DNA of 64,000 nucleotides, from NCBI GenBank assembly GCA_013407085.1, contig JACCGJ010011062.1:1-64000 (forward strand), read 5' to 3'. This DNA is from Atriophallophorus winterbourni. Its lineage: Eukaryota; Platyhelminthes; Trematoda; Plagiorchiida; Microphallidae. The translations under genes were made by a program, and so were the position numbers. The notes beneath the pieces were generated by a model. It ran no database searches, was not told where the DNA came from, and was given only the letters and a program-made list of their open reading frames with translations. Shown here one piece after another: positions 45,100 through 57,190 of the stretch (within the stretch, counting starts at the first letter, position 1; every line of letters starts with the position of its first letter).

Positions 45100-45592
45100 A
45101 GAAATTCGAGTGCAATCGGTTAGAGCAGGTTTTGGGTAATGTTTACTTCTGGCACAGAAGCTTTGTCATACCAAGCGTGATCAGCAGAGCAGAAAACATG
45201 ATTAAGTAGTAGTCGACCCGCACAACTATGCGGTGCAATACCGCGTCTCAATATTTCAACTTTGTCTAGATCGACGCTGTGGCGCGAAGGCGGAATGACA
45301 AATAAGTTACTGATATTCCCTCGCATCGCGCGGCTGTCTCTGTACACGCTTTCGGTGTTCATTGATTCTAGTGTGAATTTCCATGGAGGTCTGCCATATG
45401 TAAACACCCTAAAAGTCCTGATAGTTGATTCTGTAGAAGCTGTTTGTAACGCTGGATAAAGGTATGTTATCCTCGAGGTGTATCCGAAACGAACGGATTA
45501 TTTTCCCTTTCTTATAAGTTACGCGTATAGCTGTCTGGTTGAAGATTGTACGTATGGCTACAGATATGAATTTTACATATGCACCTGGAGTA
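45096..45592 (-). mobile_element. Penelope-like element copy C
   Basis: Minus strand: YVKFISVAIRTIFNQTAIR, YKKGKIIRSFRIHLEDNIPL, YRINYQDF, a stop, then GVYIWQTSMEIHTRINEHRK and RQPRDAREYQ. The GIY-YIG signature has the Gly of YIG changed to Trp. The terminus AAGAAATTCGAGTGCAATCG lies at about 45098-45117. It is joined head to head with copy D at about 45590. Confidence 0.88.
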
Positions 45593-46275
45593 TAAGACAC
45601 CTTTATCTAGCGTTACGACCAGCTTCTACATAATTAACTGTAGGGACTTTTCAAGTGCTTACATAAGGCAGAGTTCTAGGGAATTTTATACACGAATAAA
45701 GAACACCGAAAGCATGTCCAGAGACAGTCCCTTATACCGCCTTGTCGGATCACGTTTTAGTTACTGGCCACAACGTTTATCTAGACAAAGTAGAAATATT
45801 AAGACGCGGTATTAAGCCGTATAGCAGGCGTTCGAAATATCCAAGGCAGGACGACTGGCGGTCAATTAGTTGGATGGAACAGAAATCTCCACAACATGGC
45901 GGTCGAAAGTAAATAGTTGTTATTCACCTTATGCTTACTAGTTAACTCGATTTTTTTCTTCAAAATAGCTTATTAACCTTAGTTATGTAATTATGCAGTA
46001 TATGTGTACTTTTACGCATGTTGGTTGCTGTGTCAAACGACATTGACAGTGTTCACTTGTATTAGATTGAATTTGATACACACTAGCAGGCAAATCGACC
46101 ACTGATCCGCGTTATGACTCCGAGACGTGACACGCAGTAAGCCTAATATAGACAGTTTACCAGTAAGGTTAAATCAGTGGTGGTTGTTGACTACTACTTA
46201 ATCATGTTCCCATCGTCTGACGAAGTTTCTGTGTCAGAAATTGCTCTAACCGATTGCACTCGAATTTCTTTGCAT
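45586..46275 (+). mobile_element. Penelope-like element copy D
   Basis: Plus strand: TPLSSVTTSFYIINCRDFSS, AYIRQSSREFYTRIKNTE (Gly of YIG replaced by Arg), then frame-shifted homology to the DNVEILRRG block (LSRQSRNIKTR) and a 3' non-coding region ending in CTCTAACCGATTGCACTCGA (about 46240-46261). It lacks the RT. With copy C it forms an inverted repeat. Confidence 0.85.
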
Positions 46276-46740
46276 TAGAAACGCCTTCCATATATTCCAG
46301 TTGCAGTTTAGCCGTTGAATTATCAGAGATTTCACCACCAACAGTATACGCCTTCTGATTATTGTACCCAATACACCGAAAGACACTTTTCAACGTTACA
46401 CGGCATATAAATTCAAAGCAATCACTAACGATAGACTTGTCACAAAACAGATCATGTGAGCGGCGTGCATAATGTATTCGATTTGTGTACTTATTCCCAC
46501 GTATGCATTATAACAAACAATGACAAAATATTTACGGTTAATAAAATAAAATATGCAATTATAAAAATACAATAATACTGCCCCATAGAGCGTAAAAGTA
46601 AGTGAAACGCTCGAAATAAAAATAAAATAAACCGCGTAGTGTGCAAAGGTAGCAGGCCACTTAGCTCTACGATCTGATTGAGATTTTTTGAATTGATGTG
46701 GGTGAGTCAGAAGATGGAGGAAAGAGTTCACACGATTGGG
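46276..46740. other. No gene recognised
   Basis: A 111-codon minus-strand frame (46396-46731) is hydrophobic and A/T-driven. I do not call it a gene. Confidence 0.35.
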
Positions 46741-47345
46741 TTGATAGGGGTGGACTGAGAAAAATTGAGAACAGACTTCACAACAAGGAAATCTAAGGTG
46801 CCGTTACCGTTCTACAAGGCAATAGTAAGACCGCGTCTAGAAGAATGTATTTAGGATTTAAGGCCATATTCCTAGAAGAATATCGTGTGGGTTGGAAAGA
46901 TACAATAGCTGGAAACTCGCATGATCAAAGGGGTTGGCATGTTGCAACTACGAAAATCATATCTTAGCATTAGAACATATCTCGCTTAGGAGGAGATAGC
47001 TCACGGGCGATTTTATATAAAATTTTATATTTGTCAAAGTTTTCAATTATCTGAAATTCGTTGACATTTTTCGGTTCTATCCTCAGGATGATACACGAGA
47101 GCAAAGTCTCAACCTAAGTAAACAGCACACCAGGCTGTAATACAAAACGTACTTCTCTAACCTGCATGTATTGAACGCGTGGCACACACTCTCAGCAGAA
47201 ATTATCTCGGCAGATTCAGTAAATGCGTTCAAACATCGTCTTTTCAATCGATTAGGCATGCGAAGGCATTAACTCTTACCTTTGGATGATGAGAACTTTC
47301 CCATAATTAACCTAAATTAATAAATCAATAAATCAATAAATAATG
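46741..47345 (+). mobile_element. CR1-like LINE 3' end
   Basis: Plus strand: QYKTYFSNLHVLNAWHTLSA then SADSVNAFKHRLFNRLGMR (about 47140-47270) is the C-terminal end of a CR1-like LINE. It is followed by a stop, a short 3' region and a (AATAAATC)n-like tail at 47313-47345. Earlier parts are full of stops. Confidence 0.8.
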
Positions 47346-47660
47346 ATTTGTTCTTGTATGTCCACGGCATCAATATTGACCAAAATGTTTGTACAACCAT
47401 ACACCGGTACACACGCCTGTGCTTCAACGAATCAATCAGGGTATTTGGGGAAGTTTTACAAACACACTTCCACAAGAATCTAGGCACTCGTTTCGATTTA
47501 TTAGACTTTCGCCCTGTACAGCGTCTCACAACTCGCATGATAGAAAGACAGTGAGGGAAACATTACGCTGACCGCATGAATTCCCTTGATTTTTTCAGCC
47601 TAGGCGACATAGCTTAAGAGATTACCTAAGTGAAACCTCTGAGACCTTTTTTTCTTCTGG
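47346..47660 (+). mobile_element. CR1-like LINE post-RT fragment
   Basis: Plus strand: FHKNLGTRFDLLDFRPVQRL, TTRMIERQ, then DRMNSLDFFSLG, matching the VQRLATRMIESQRGK and SLDVF blocks of the 54.4 kb copy. The minus-strand frame over the same bases is a shadow. Confidence 0.65.
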
Positions 47661-47929
47661 ATCGAAAGCACAATGGATACAATCCCTTTTGATATTCTTC
47701 ACAGCATTCAACATGTGTGACGTCTGCTAAAAAGCAAGCCCTGAGAATAGATGACCAAAACTACATCACTCCGGTGATCAGGTCCATCCGTCTCAACAAA
47801 TGCTGATCCAACGCGGTACTTAAAAGCGTTTTAGATGGTACAGACAGAAGCTCATTCAGTAATGACATCAAAGTGTTCACTAACCGCTTGGGTCGGTGTT
47901 CGCATTACTCAGCTAAGCCTTCTTAGCGT
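47661..47929. other. Unassigned, probably LINE-derived
   Basis: No clear frame. Lies between two opposed LINE fragments. Confidence 0.3.
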
Positions 47930-49990
47930 TACCAGCATAAAGTCATTTTCGCGAGTCCCCAATTTACCTAGTATTCGGGAGGAGCGGGTAAGCTCGTCGC
48001 TAAATTAGGTGGGAACGTTTCGACGTGTCGTGAACAGATCGAACCTATCTCTTCGAAGTGCTGGGGGCTAAATTGTCATTAAGTTGTGGCAATCCTCCTA
48101 CACCATGTGGCGCGTATCATACACCATCTCAGTCCCCTTACTTTGTACACTCCCCGGCAAGTCACGTTCGCCTTTAGGACAAGAAAATGTATCAGGTATT
48201 CCCTGGAAGTGCAGCTGAATCGTATACGGGGTAATGACTGAAAATGAACGCCGAATGACCTAGAGAATCCTGGTAGAGCTGCCGATTCTCTGACAAGTTT
48301 CTGCATTTGGTTTCAACGAATCCATAACCAGGATCCCTAAGACTTTTTCAACTGTCACAGCTCTAATAGGCCTACTTGTAAGAAAATATTCATCAACCAT
48401 GTCAACGGAGCCTACGTGCATGACGACTGACTTGTCCTCATATATAGGCCGTGTCAAGTGATTTGTCCATTTCACTAAGTCACCAACCGCTCCTTCTAGA
48501 TTCTCCTGGCCATCGAGGGAACTGACAGAGCCCAAAGTTTAAGATCATAAACGAATAAAAGCCAATCGATTGCTACCTCATTTGGAAAGACGTTAACAAA
48601 CATCTTGAATAAAAACGGGCCAAGAACAGTGTCCTGTGGTACACCTGAGCTCGCTATTACCTAGGAAAACAAAACACCACTCACATCTACAGGGTTTGAT
48701 TGCCCTGAAATGAATGCCTCGATCCATTTAAGAAGACGCCCTTGTATACATAGACTCTCAAGCTTGACGAGCAATCCGCGGTTGGGAACACGGTTGAACG
48801 CTTCAAAGAAGTCGATTAAAATAACGTCAACCTCTTGACCAGAATCAGTCGAAGCACACCACATTTCTCGCACTAGGAGCAAGTTATTTATGCATGACCG
48901 ACATTTGATAAATCCATGTTGTTGTGAACCTCAACGCCTACAGTCTGAAATAAATTTCTCTAATTGTCCTTGATCAACTTCACTAACAAAATTTGCGATC
49001 ACAGATGTCTGTTTGACTAGCCTGTAATTTGCGGGACAACTTGGGTTTCCACCTTCAAACATAGGTTTTATAATTCTATTTTTCCTTTTCTGTGGTAAGA
49101 CACCGAATATTCTGAACAACCTGGACAGCGGATTCCACGATACATCTGAGAGTACATGTAAAACAAACGGATGAATACCGTCTGGTCCTCGCGGATTGTG
49201 TCTAGCTGTTCCAACAAAATTCTAACCGTCTATAAATCTAAATTAAGATCAGAAAGAAGCTCACTGATCTTTGCAACATTAGAGGGACCACTGTCTCCGA
49301 GACAGTACATGGAGGCATATCGCTTAACCAGGGTTTCAGCTTTCAAAACATCCTAATCAAAGTCTACCCCACTATTATCCATCAGATTAGGTGTGTATGG
49401 AGATGCCATTGTGCGGCGACGAATGTGTGTGAATAAGCGTTTTGCTGCGCAAGTCGACTTGTCAACCAATCGCTGATCGTGCAGCAAAAGGTTGTTGAGT
49501 TTTAAAGCAATGCAAAGGTTCCTAGATTGCCAATATTCGTCGTAGTCGGTGGAGTTTCTCTTGTTTAAGAATAGTGACCATAGACTTTAACGTTTCCACA
49601 AAGGTTTCCGAACTCTTTCTTAAAGCAAAGGTAGCCTTTAGCCTTACGTCGAGGCGTTGACATCGGAACAGCTACCTCAATAACTGTCCACATATTCTTC
49701 TAGATCACCATCCAACAATCTTCAACATCAGCTGATTGATTGAGATATGTGACGACATCACGTATCTTAGGGTCGTCCACCTTCATAAAATTCCTTCCGT
49801 GAATGGGATTTGGTTCCCACTCACTGTTACGCTTCCATAGAAAACTTAAAGTAGCATGGTCACTACAACCTATTACAGCTTCAATCTGAAGCTGAGAGAG
49901 ATCACGCATGAGTCGAGGTTCGCTACCCTTCAAACTGTGAGCCTTTTTAGCAGTAAGTTCATATGCTCAGCGGATAATTAAACAATACTT
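47930..49990 (-). mobile_element. CR1/Jockey-like LINE, pre-RT to RT, decayed
   Basis: Minus strand, reading down from 49940: SQLQIEAVIGCSDHATLSFL (endonuclease end with S-D-H), then the linker, GGNPSCPANYRLVKQTSVIA (about 49040), EVDVILIDFFEAFNRVPNRG (about 48830), LLKWIEAFISGQSNPVDVS (about 48720), VPQDTVLGPFLFKMFVN (about 48620) and VEKVLGILVMDSLKPNAE (about 48340). The catalytic box region (about 48550) is disrupted (LLFVYDLKLW, first Asp changed to Tyr). Multiple stops. Antisense frames are shadows. Confidence 0.87.
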
Positions 49991-50970
49991 AAAGTTCTGT
50001 AGCAAACACCGGATGCTGGGCAGCAGCGTAGACGAAATGCGGTGTGTATCTTTACTCCCTTTCGCGTTAGTGGAAAGGTGGGGCAAGAGTAGGGTTTAGA
50101 AATGCACGTTCCTGTTTAATCTTGCACATCTTCGAATCTGCTGTTTGTTCTAGCGCATTGTGAAGAATGACACTGGATCTTCTGCTCTAATAAGTGGTAA
50201 AACCCTTGTCTTTGTTACTGATTACATTACCCGGCTAAGAACCGTCTCGTGTTCAGGAACGTTCGTTGTTCGGTCACAACTAAATTCATTTTTTAACTGA
50301 TTGCAGGTGAGGAAGAAACTAGGCAAATGTGAGCACAGATTGCATAAATCATACATTATACATCAGTTCTTTGCGAAAACACAAGTCTTCGAAGTATTCA
50401 TCCAAATTCGTTCAAAAATCCATTTGTATTTTACCATTGATCGCGAAATTCATCGCCATAGTAAAACCTATCAGACGTTGTGAAATTCGGAGATTTGATG
50501 CATTAAACTCACTGAACATTCTATACTGCCGATGAATATGATACAACAAAATTACTCACCTATGTAAGGGTAAAGTTATTGTAAGTTCCTTCGTGAAAAA
50601 GCATTGCCTAGCGGAATAAAATTCGATCCTGTTAACACTGACGAGATGGTCTCGTGTATATTATTTATGGCCGGTGCACATTACTGGTTAATGTCAAGTA
50701 GTAAAATCAACGGTGATTTTAACATTTTTAATTACAAAACATGTCAGTGCGGAAAACTGAGAAATGGTTGTGTTTTCATTGAAATATAGCCACTGTAGCT
50801 TGTAGAACTGCAATCATGGATGATTTTGTACCGCGCATGTAACCAAGTGACGAGGGAGTGTGCAAGATTGTCGTTAATTCCTGGTCAACTGTCTAGAGTC
50901 AGATCATCCGTTCGTCTGTGGTAAGCTCTCGATGCGTTTTGGCGGGAAACGTAGAAACGTTGGAAGGCAG
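49991..50970. other. No gene recognised
   Basis: A plus-strand frame after an acceptor-like AACTGATTGCAG (ending at 50306) is open for about 58 codons, and another runs 50604-50789. Neither resembles a known family. It separates the older LINE region from the duplicated composite unit. Confidence 0.35.
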
Positions 50971-51633
50971 CTGAATTTTGTCCGGCTTAATGATCTGCAG
51001 GTTCTCAGGGATGCGGCAGGGATGCCCTATATCGCCGACACTTTCTAACTCCATGATCGACAATCCCCTCAAAAAAGCTTCAGCTGGTCATGTGGACTCA
51101 GGTTTTGAACTTCTGTAGCGTGAAAGATCCACCGATCTAGATGACACCATTGATATAAGAACCTCGATCCGTTGGTACAATACCCGGGCAATTGAACTGT
51201 GCTACTCAATGTTCAAAGAAAGCGTGAGCAACTGCCTCGGAATAGCAGCTGTGCAATGGAGTGGCCTCAGGACATGTGGTGAAATGGTCAATTCAGGCAA
51301 GGATATATGTACAAACATGTGAGGATGGTAACGGGCCGACTAGATCTACATGGATGTGGAAGTGAAGCTCATTTAGTTCCACAAAAGTTCACAATTGGAT
51401 CTTGGTGTATCGGTGGATTTTCGTTCATTAGCATTTACCGCACGATTTATCCCATTGCCGAACGCCCATAATGGCTTTCAATCAGATAAATCTAACCTCA
51501 TTTATTTTAATGTATGCACTGTACTTCTAAACACAGATGGGATAAGCGATCAACGAGTAGTTGGCGATACGTCGCAAAGGATTTTACCCAAGCAGCCAGG
51601 CAAGGGTGAAGTTCTGATGTCTAGGATAAAGGA

Positions 51634-53061
51634 TTACCTGAGTTGTGTGATTTCATCATCGACTGCTCGCGCTGCGACGAATTCGCTGAGGTCGAGATAG
51701 TATGGCGATTCTATCACGCCTATTCTAGAGAGTGCATCCACTGCAGGATTTTGGGCACCTGATATGTGTCGTATGTCAGTCGTGAATTGACTGAAAAATT
51801 CCAGGTGTCTCGTCTCCGCAGATCTACTTATTGAGAGAATAATGGGGTTATGAACAGTAAACATGGTAAATTGTGTGCCTACTGAATGTGGTGGGAATAT
51901 TTGGCCTCCAGATATATTGCCAATAGTCTTAGACCGAACGTGCAATACCGAGTCTCTGCCGGTTGCAGTCGCTTTAGAAAAACGACATCAAGAACCATCA
52001 CCCGTCAACAAACTGTTGTAGCACTGGTCCCGCTGCCTCGGGGGATGCGTCCATGAATAGTGACATTGACTATCAGGCATATAGTGCTTCAGAGATGGGG
52101 TCTCGTCGATAAGGTTATTAAAATATATGAATGCTGATTTGGCTTCATTTGTTAAATCAACGACTTTGCGTTACCACGGAGCGAATCGCTTAATTAATAA
52201 GAGACGCGCGCGCATTGTTGGATTAAACGAAGGTAGAATTTCACTAGCTGGTGGCCTCTGGGATGTTCAGGTTTATTCCCCGTATATTCATCAAGTGGTT
52301 CGATACCTGAAGCCAATAGTGAATTATATTGGAAAGCGACTTTGGTCTGACGGAAATTGCACCTGTTTGTGTTAATCGTAACCCCATGACTATACAAACG
52401 ATCGAAAAGTTGACTAATATGGTCTTCGTTAGAGGTGCCAGGGACATCATTTAGGTAGACGTTAGCGAAACCAAAGACTCTCGAAACCTGATCCATAAGT
52501 CGTTGGAATGTTTGAGGCACATTACGTATACCGAAAGTCATACGCACAAACTAGTATAGTTCCAACAGTGTTGTGACGCATGTCTTCGCGATATCGCTTT
52601 CTACTGCTGAAATTTGGTTGTACGCAAGAACAAAGTCAACCTAAATAAAAATGGCACTCCGTTGATATTGGCTGTCAAGTCTTGAATAACCGAAACGGAG
52701 TAGCTATCGCGTACCGTCGACTTCTTTAGTCTACAGTAATCGCCACACGGGCACTAATGGTCTGAATTTTCTTGGGTTCACTAGATGGCCGTATAATTAC
52801 GAATTTTAGTATTTTCTGAAGCTCCTTACGCGTGATCCGCAACTTCTCTGGTGATGAGTGCCTCAGTAGTCTGTAAATCTGGGGAACAGTGGTGTTATTG
52901 TCGTGTTCTACTGCTATAGTGACCACGGGTAGTCCATTAGATGATGATTGGACTAAGTTCGGATATTTCGCGAACAACTTCGCATAGCATGGTTCTACAT
53001 CGCCAAAACTCATAACCGGTAAAATCTTTGTGAATCTGCTCGGGGTGCTAAGAAATTTCAC
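51634..53061 (-). mobile_element. Ty3/gypsy pol remnant in composite copy 1
   Basis: Minus strand. RT N-terminal region (53061-52726): FAKYPNLVQSSSNGLPV, SPEKLRITRKELQKILKF, VIIRPSSEPKK. RT palm (52547-52194): MRMTFGIRNVPQTFQRLMDQ, with the catalytic box reading YLND (52457-52446), so the first Asp of YLDD is lost. RNase H end (51960-51634): ETRHLEFFSQFTTDIRHISG then AQNPAVDALSRIGV. Frames are broken between blocks. Integrase and LTRs are not present. Confidence 0.9.
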
Positions 53062-53774
53062 ACGGGTAGTTCCGTCTATCAGATACGAGCGCCGTAAACC
53101 GACAAGGAGGTCAACTGCGTGAAAAATTCATCTTACAGTATTGCGAATGCAACCGCAGCAATGGTAAAATTTCAAGGAAATTCACGTCGCAAACATAAAC
53201 AAAGGGTCAAGGAGCGTTAAACATAGTTTGTTATAACCGATCAGTTTGCTGCCTATAAGAGATGGCTTATCGGGCTAGTCGTTGCACAGCGGCCTATCGG
53301 TAGTACACTCACTTCTGAACTGGTGTGTACCACAAAACGTAGACCTTAAGACCTATGCTCGATGAAGAAAAGACGAACTAGTCGCTTTGGGCTGACGAAT
53401 GTAGTCGTCATTACATGTTGGCTCGAGATATCCGCTCACGATGTGCAATAGTAGCAAGGTTTAATGCAACGTCGTGCATCATCATTGTATTTTCGGTTTA
53501 TCTGGCAAACAGGCAACCGAGTATGGCTACTCGAGGGTTGGCGGGATGGGTTGATTGATTGTGGTTCACGGTTAAGTGTGAGGTTTCAAACTTAATTGCA
53601 CAAAACTGCAACCTCAGGTAGTAAGTCTGTCTTCCTTTTAGTTACATAGTGATCGTGATCCTACTGTGATCACTGTGGAAATGTCTATATGGTGAGTGGA
53701 AACGGATGCATTCTGCTATGCTGTCCGCCATTTCATCTGGTTCAAATACTGTATGTTTAATGCAGCAACCAATA

Positions 53775-55940
53775 TGACTTGCAAGTAGTCTTTATTCTTC
53801 TTTTATTCTTTTCGTCTATTTGAAATCTTCGCCTATCGCGAAGCCAAGAGATTATTCTGGTTGAATTTAGGGAGCACCGCGTTATAGCCGATGCTGGAAA
53901 AAGAAAAAGCAGTTTCTCTTTACCAGCACTGTGAGAGGTCAGCTGAAGAAGCGTCGTGTATAATAAATAAAAAACATAGAGAACTTTTGCCCTCACTTTA
54001 TTTACGGGATAACGCTCAAAGATGAAATACCCAAGCTTGTAGAGAAAAAAGGGTAGAGTATTCATGAAAAAACTTACCCCAGTTGCGGTCTAAATCCTGC
54101 TTAATACTAGAGACGGTACTGCAGGATATGAGTTCTTGTGGAAGAATTTTCCAGAAGTTTACAACCCTAAGGCTGAAAAAGTGTTTCCTCGAATCTAACT
54201 GACATCGTTTCATAGCAATTTTAAGTGAATCGCGCCAAGTGCCCAGCCCGGGGCTTAAGGTAAAGAAGTCGTTCATTTGCACGTCACTCAAACCCTTCAA
54301 GATCTTAAAGGTTTCTATTTAGTCACCTCTTAAACGACGGCGCCTAACGCAGAAAACATCGAGAGACATAAGGCGCGCAGCGTACGGTTTCCCTCGCTGA
54401 CTTTCAATCATGCGAGTTGCGAGGCGCTGTACGCTTTCAAGTCGAAGGATGTCCTATTTGTAGTGAGGCAGTGGTGGTTGCTTCTCTGCAGCTTTCCACC
54501 TAAAAAAATTCTGGACGCTCGATTGGCTCGTTAGCCACATACTGTCCTGCGCAAACTGAACTGAACTGAACCACGCTTGAACACAGTATACGAGATCCGG
54601 CCGAACTAATGCCTTGTAGAGTGACAGGAATACATCGGGTCTTCGGCTCGATAGCACTGATTTCAGCCGAAAACGTACTTTGCGTGCACGCTGAGCCTCA
54701 GCGGCACATTGGTCCTCCCATTTGAAGTCATCCCTAACCAGTACTCTCAAATCCTTAACACACTGTGTGGCGTTAACACTGAGGGAATTCCCCGCCACTT
54801 GGGCCGAAATCTTATCAACAAGTGCTGACAATAGTGGGCTCTTATTTAGGTTCAGTGGGAGATCTTACTAGTATGACCAGTTTATGACCCACTCAAGGTC
54901 TTCCAACAAGGTATCTCCATCTGTTTATCCGATGAATTTCACATCGTCCGCAGAAATGAAGCATGGGCACTTCAATGCGGAGGACAAGTCATCGATGAAA
55001 ATCAGGAATAGAAGAGAACCGAGTACCGACCATTGGGGTACACCACTGATCACGTCGGTTTGATTTGACAGCGTAGATCCTACCCTAACTCGGAATGTCC
55101 TAAATGTAATGGAGGCCTTTATCCAAACAAGTAGACTACTCCGTATGCCTTTTGCTGCTAGCTTAATCTCTAGAAGGCGGTGATTTACGGAATCGAAAGC
55201 CTTGCTGAAGTCTAGGTAGAGCGCTACAACAGGCTTCCGTTCAACCATCCTTTTAGTGGCAGTATTGAAAAAACTAAGAAGGTTAGTCAGGCAAAATCTA
55301 CCCTTAAGAAATCCATGCTGAGGTACACTCAACAGAGAATGCCGACAAAGGTGGTGACAGATTTCTGTCAAGCAGCAGTCTTTCCATTACTTTCGAGACG
55401 ATGCTAGTCGGGCTGACCGGTCTATAGTTACCAACAGTTGACCTGCAACCACCCTTGTGTATTGGCACGACTATGGCTTCCTTCCACTCACTGGGAACAA
55501 CTCCTAGTTGTAGGCATGCATTAAAGAGCTGGCAAAACGGTTCGGTAGGCACTGAGGCAATATTTTTAAGCATAATTCAGTAGATGCCATCCGGTCCCTC
55601 AGATTTGTTGACTGAATAAGTGCGTCGTACACCTCAGCCTCATTGAAGGACAACTCATCTAATACATTACGTTATCACGTTTGCAAAGCGGCGGTGGGTA
55701 CATTAAATGACTAATGGCTTCTAGCTGGGACGACAATACCAATTTAATAGTGGATGGAGTGCATCCATGGCGAAACCTTGTAGGATCATTGACATGCTGG
55801 TGCAGCGCATGATTATGGAGCCATTCGAGACAGGTGTCAGATTGCTGGGTGACTAGATCAGTATGGACAGACCAGTCTATGACTGGGAGGTTGAAATCAC
55901 CCAAGATAAGTAGGCTGTGAGCTGAGTGAAACAAACCGTC
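53775..55940 (-). mobile_element. CR1-like LINE in composite copy 1
   Basis: Minus strand, high to low: endonuclease end LLILGDFNLPVIDWSVHTDL (about 55900), NVNDPTRF-like block, RT N-terminus PSEWKEAIVVPIHKGGCRST (about 55480), GFLKGRFCLTNLLSFFNTAT (about 55300), VALYLDFSKAFDSVNHRL, ISGVPQWSVLGSLLFLIFID, catalytic box SADD (54954-54943; aromatic replaced by Ser, both Asp kept), thumb YKALVRPDLVYCVQAW, SVQRLATRMIESQRGK, and C-terminus CQLDSRKHFFSLRVVNFWK. A frameshift near 55360 splits the RT in this copy but not in the second. 5' truncated. Confidence 0.92.
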
Positions 55941-56139
55941 GAGTATCAACACATCAGCAGTGAGTTTCTACGTTGAATGCCTAAACATGACTGAGTAATC
56001 AATGATCATTTAAGCACACCATTCAGTTTCGGAAAAAATAAACACAATACTCAGGGTCCTGTGGAATAAACCTGGGTATTGGGATGACCGTCGAGGCCTG
56101 AAAAACGCTTTTAGTATCGCCCACACTGAAGATGTTTTT

Positions 56140-56440
56140 GGCTAGAGGACTGGATGACAAGAGTTTTTCTTGATAGACTTTTTTAAGTTCATGTAGGCGA
56201 TGCTACTGATAAATTCGCAATAGCAACCACTGGGGTCCCACAGGATTCAGTACTTGGTTCAATATTCTTCATGCTCAACATAGATGATTTGGCATCTCAG
56301 AAGTTATATCTTTGCTAGATTTTTAAGGATGATGTCAAACTCACCGGATCCATTGATCAAGGTGATTTCATTAGAAATATTGAAAAATCATTAAATGGTC
56401 ACAGGATTGTTATCTCCCACTGAATTATAGTAAATGTCAT
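56140..56440 (+). mobile_element. RT scrap next to satellite, copy 1
   Basis: Plus strand: NKFAIATTGVPQDSVLGSIF then KDDVKLTGSIDQGDFI, a short piece of a CR1-like RT spanning domain 4 and the catalytic box (K-D-D). It precedes the satellite in all three composite copies. Confidence 0.75.
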
Positions 56441-56483
56441 CCGTTATCTTGATATATCTGTGATTTGCTACTACTGACCCAGC

Positions 56484-57190
56484 GTGGGTTCAACAGAACA
56501 CAATCGTAACTGAACTCGTGTATAGACCGAATGAGTATAACGAAGTTTGTACAGTGAGCGGAAATCACAACGTGCATTCACGATCGATCTTGATTGATGA
56601 TTAATCGATGGTTCGACAGAACACAACGGTAACTGAACTCGTGTATTGATCGAATGAATATCACAAAGTTTGTGCAGTGAGCGAAAATCATAATGTGCAC
56701 TCACGATCGATCATCTTTGATGATTAATCGATGGTTAGACAGAACACAACGGTAACTGAACTCGTGTATTGACCGAATGAGTATCACAAAGTTTGTACAG
56801 TGAGCAAAAATCACAATGTGCACTCACGATCGATCTTGATTGATGATTAATCGATGGTTAGACAGAACACAACGGTAACTAAACTCGTGTATTGACCGAA
56901 TGAATATATCAAAGTTTGTACAGTGAGCGATAATCACAATGTGCACTCACGATCGATCTTCTTTGATGATTAATCGATGGTTCGACAGAACACAACGGTA
57001 ACTGAACTCGTGTATTGACCGAATGAATATAACAAAGTTTGTACAGTGAGCGATAATCACAATGTGCACTCACGATCGATCATCTTTGATGATTAATCGA
57101 TAGTTAGACAGAACACAACGGTAACTGAACTCGTGTATTGACCGAATGAATATCACAAAGTTTGTACAGTGAGCGAAAACCACAATCAAA
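56484..57190. repeat. Satellite array 2, 123-bp monomers
   Basis: CGATCGAT at about 56581, 56704, 56827, 56950 and 57073, a constant 123-bp step; about 5.7 monomers. More regular than array 1. It ends where a plus-strand LINE begins (GAGCGAAAACCACAATC). Confidence 0.95.

Noticed and set aside
50301..50483. Frame following an acceptor-like ACTGATTGCAG
   Set aside because: Two competing frames are open over the same bases and neither has a partner exon or a recognisable family.
52127..52375. Identical plus-strand frames at 52127-52375 and 59334-59582
   Set aside because: Conserved only because the whole 7.2 kb unit is duplicated; they are antisense to the gypsy RT.
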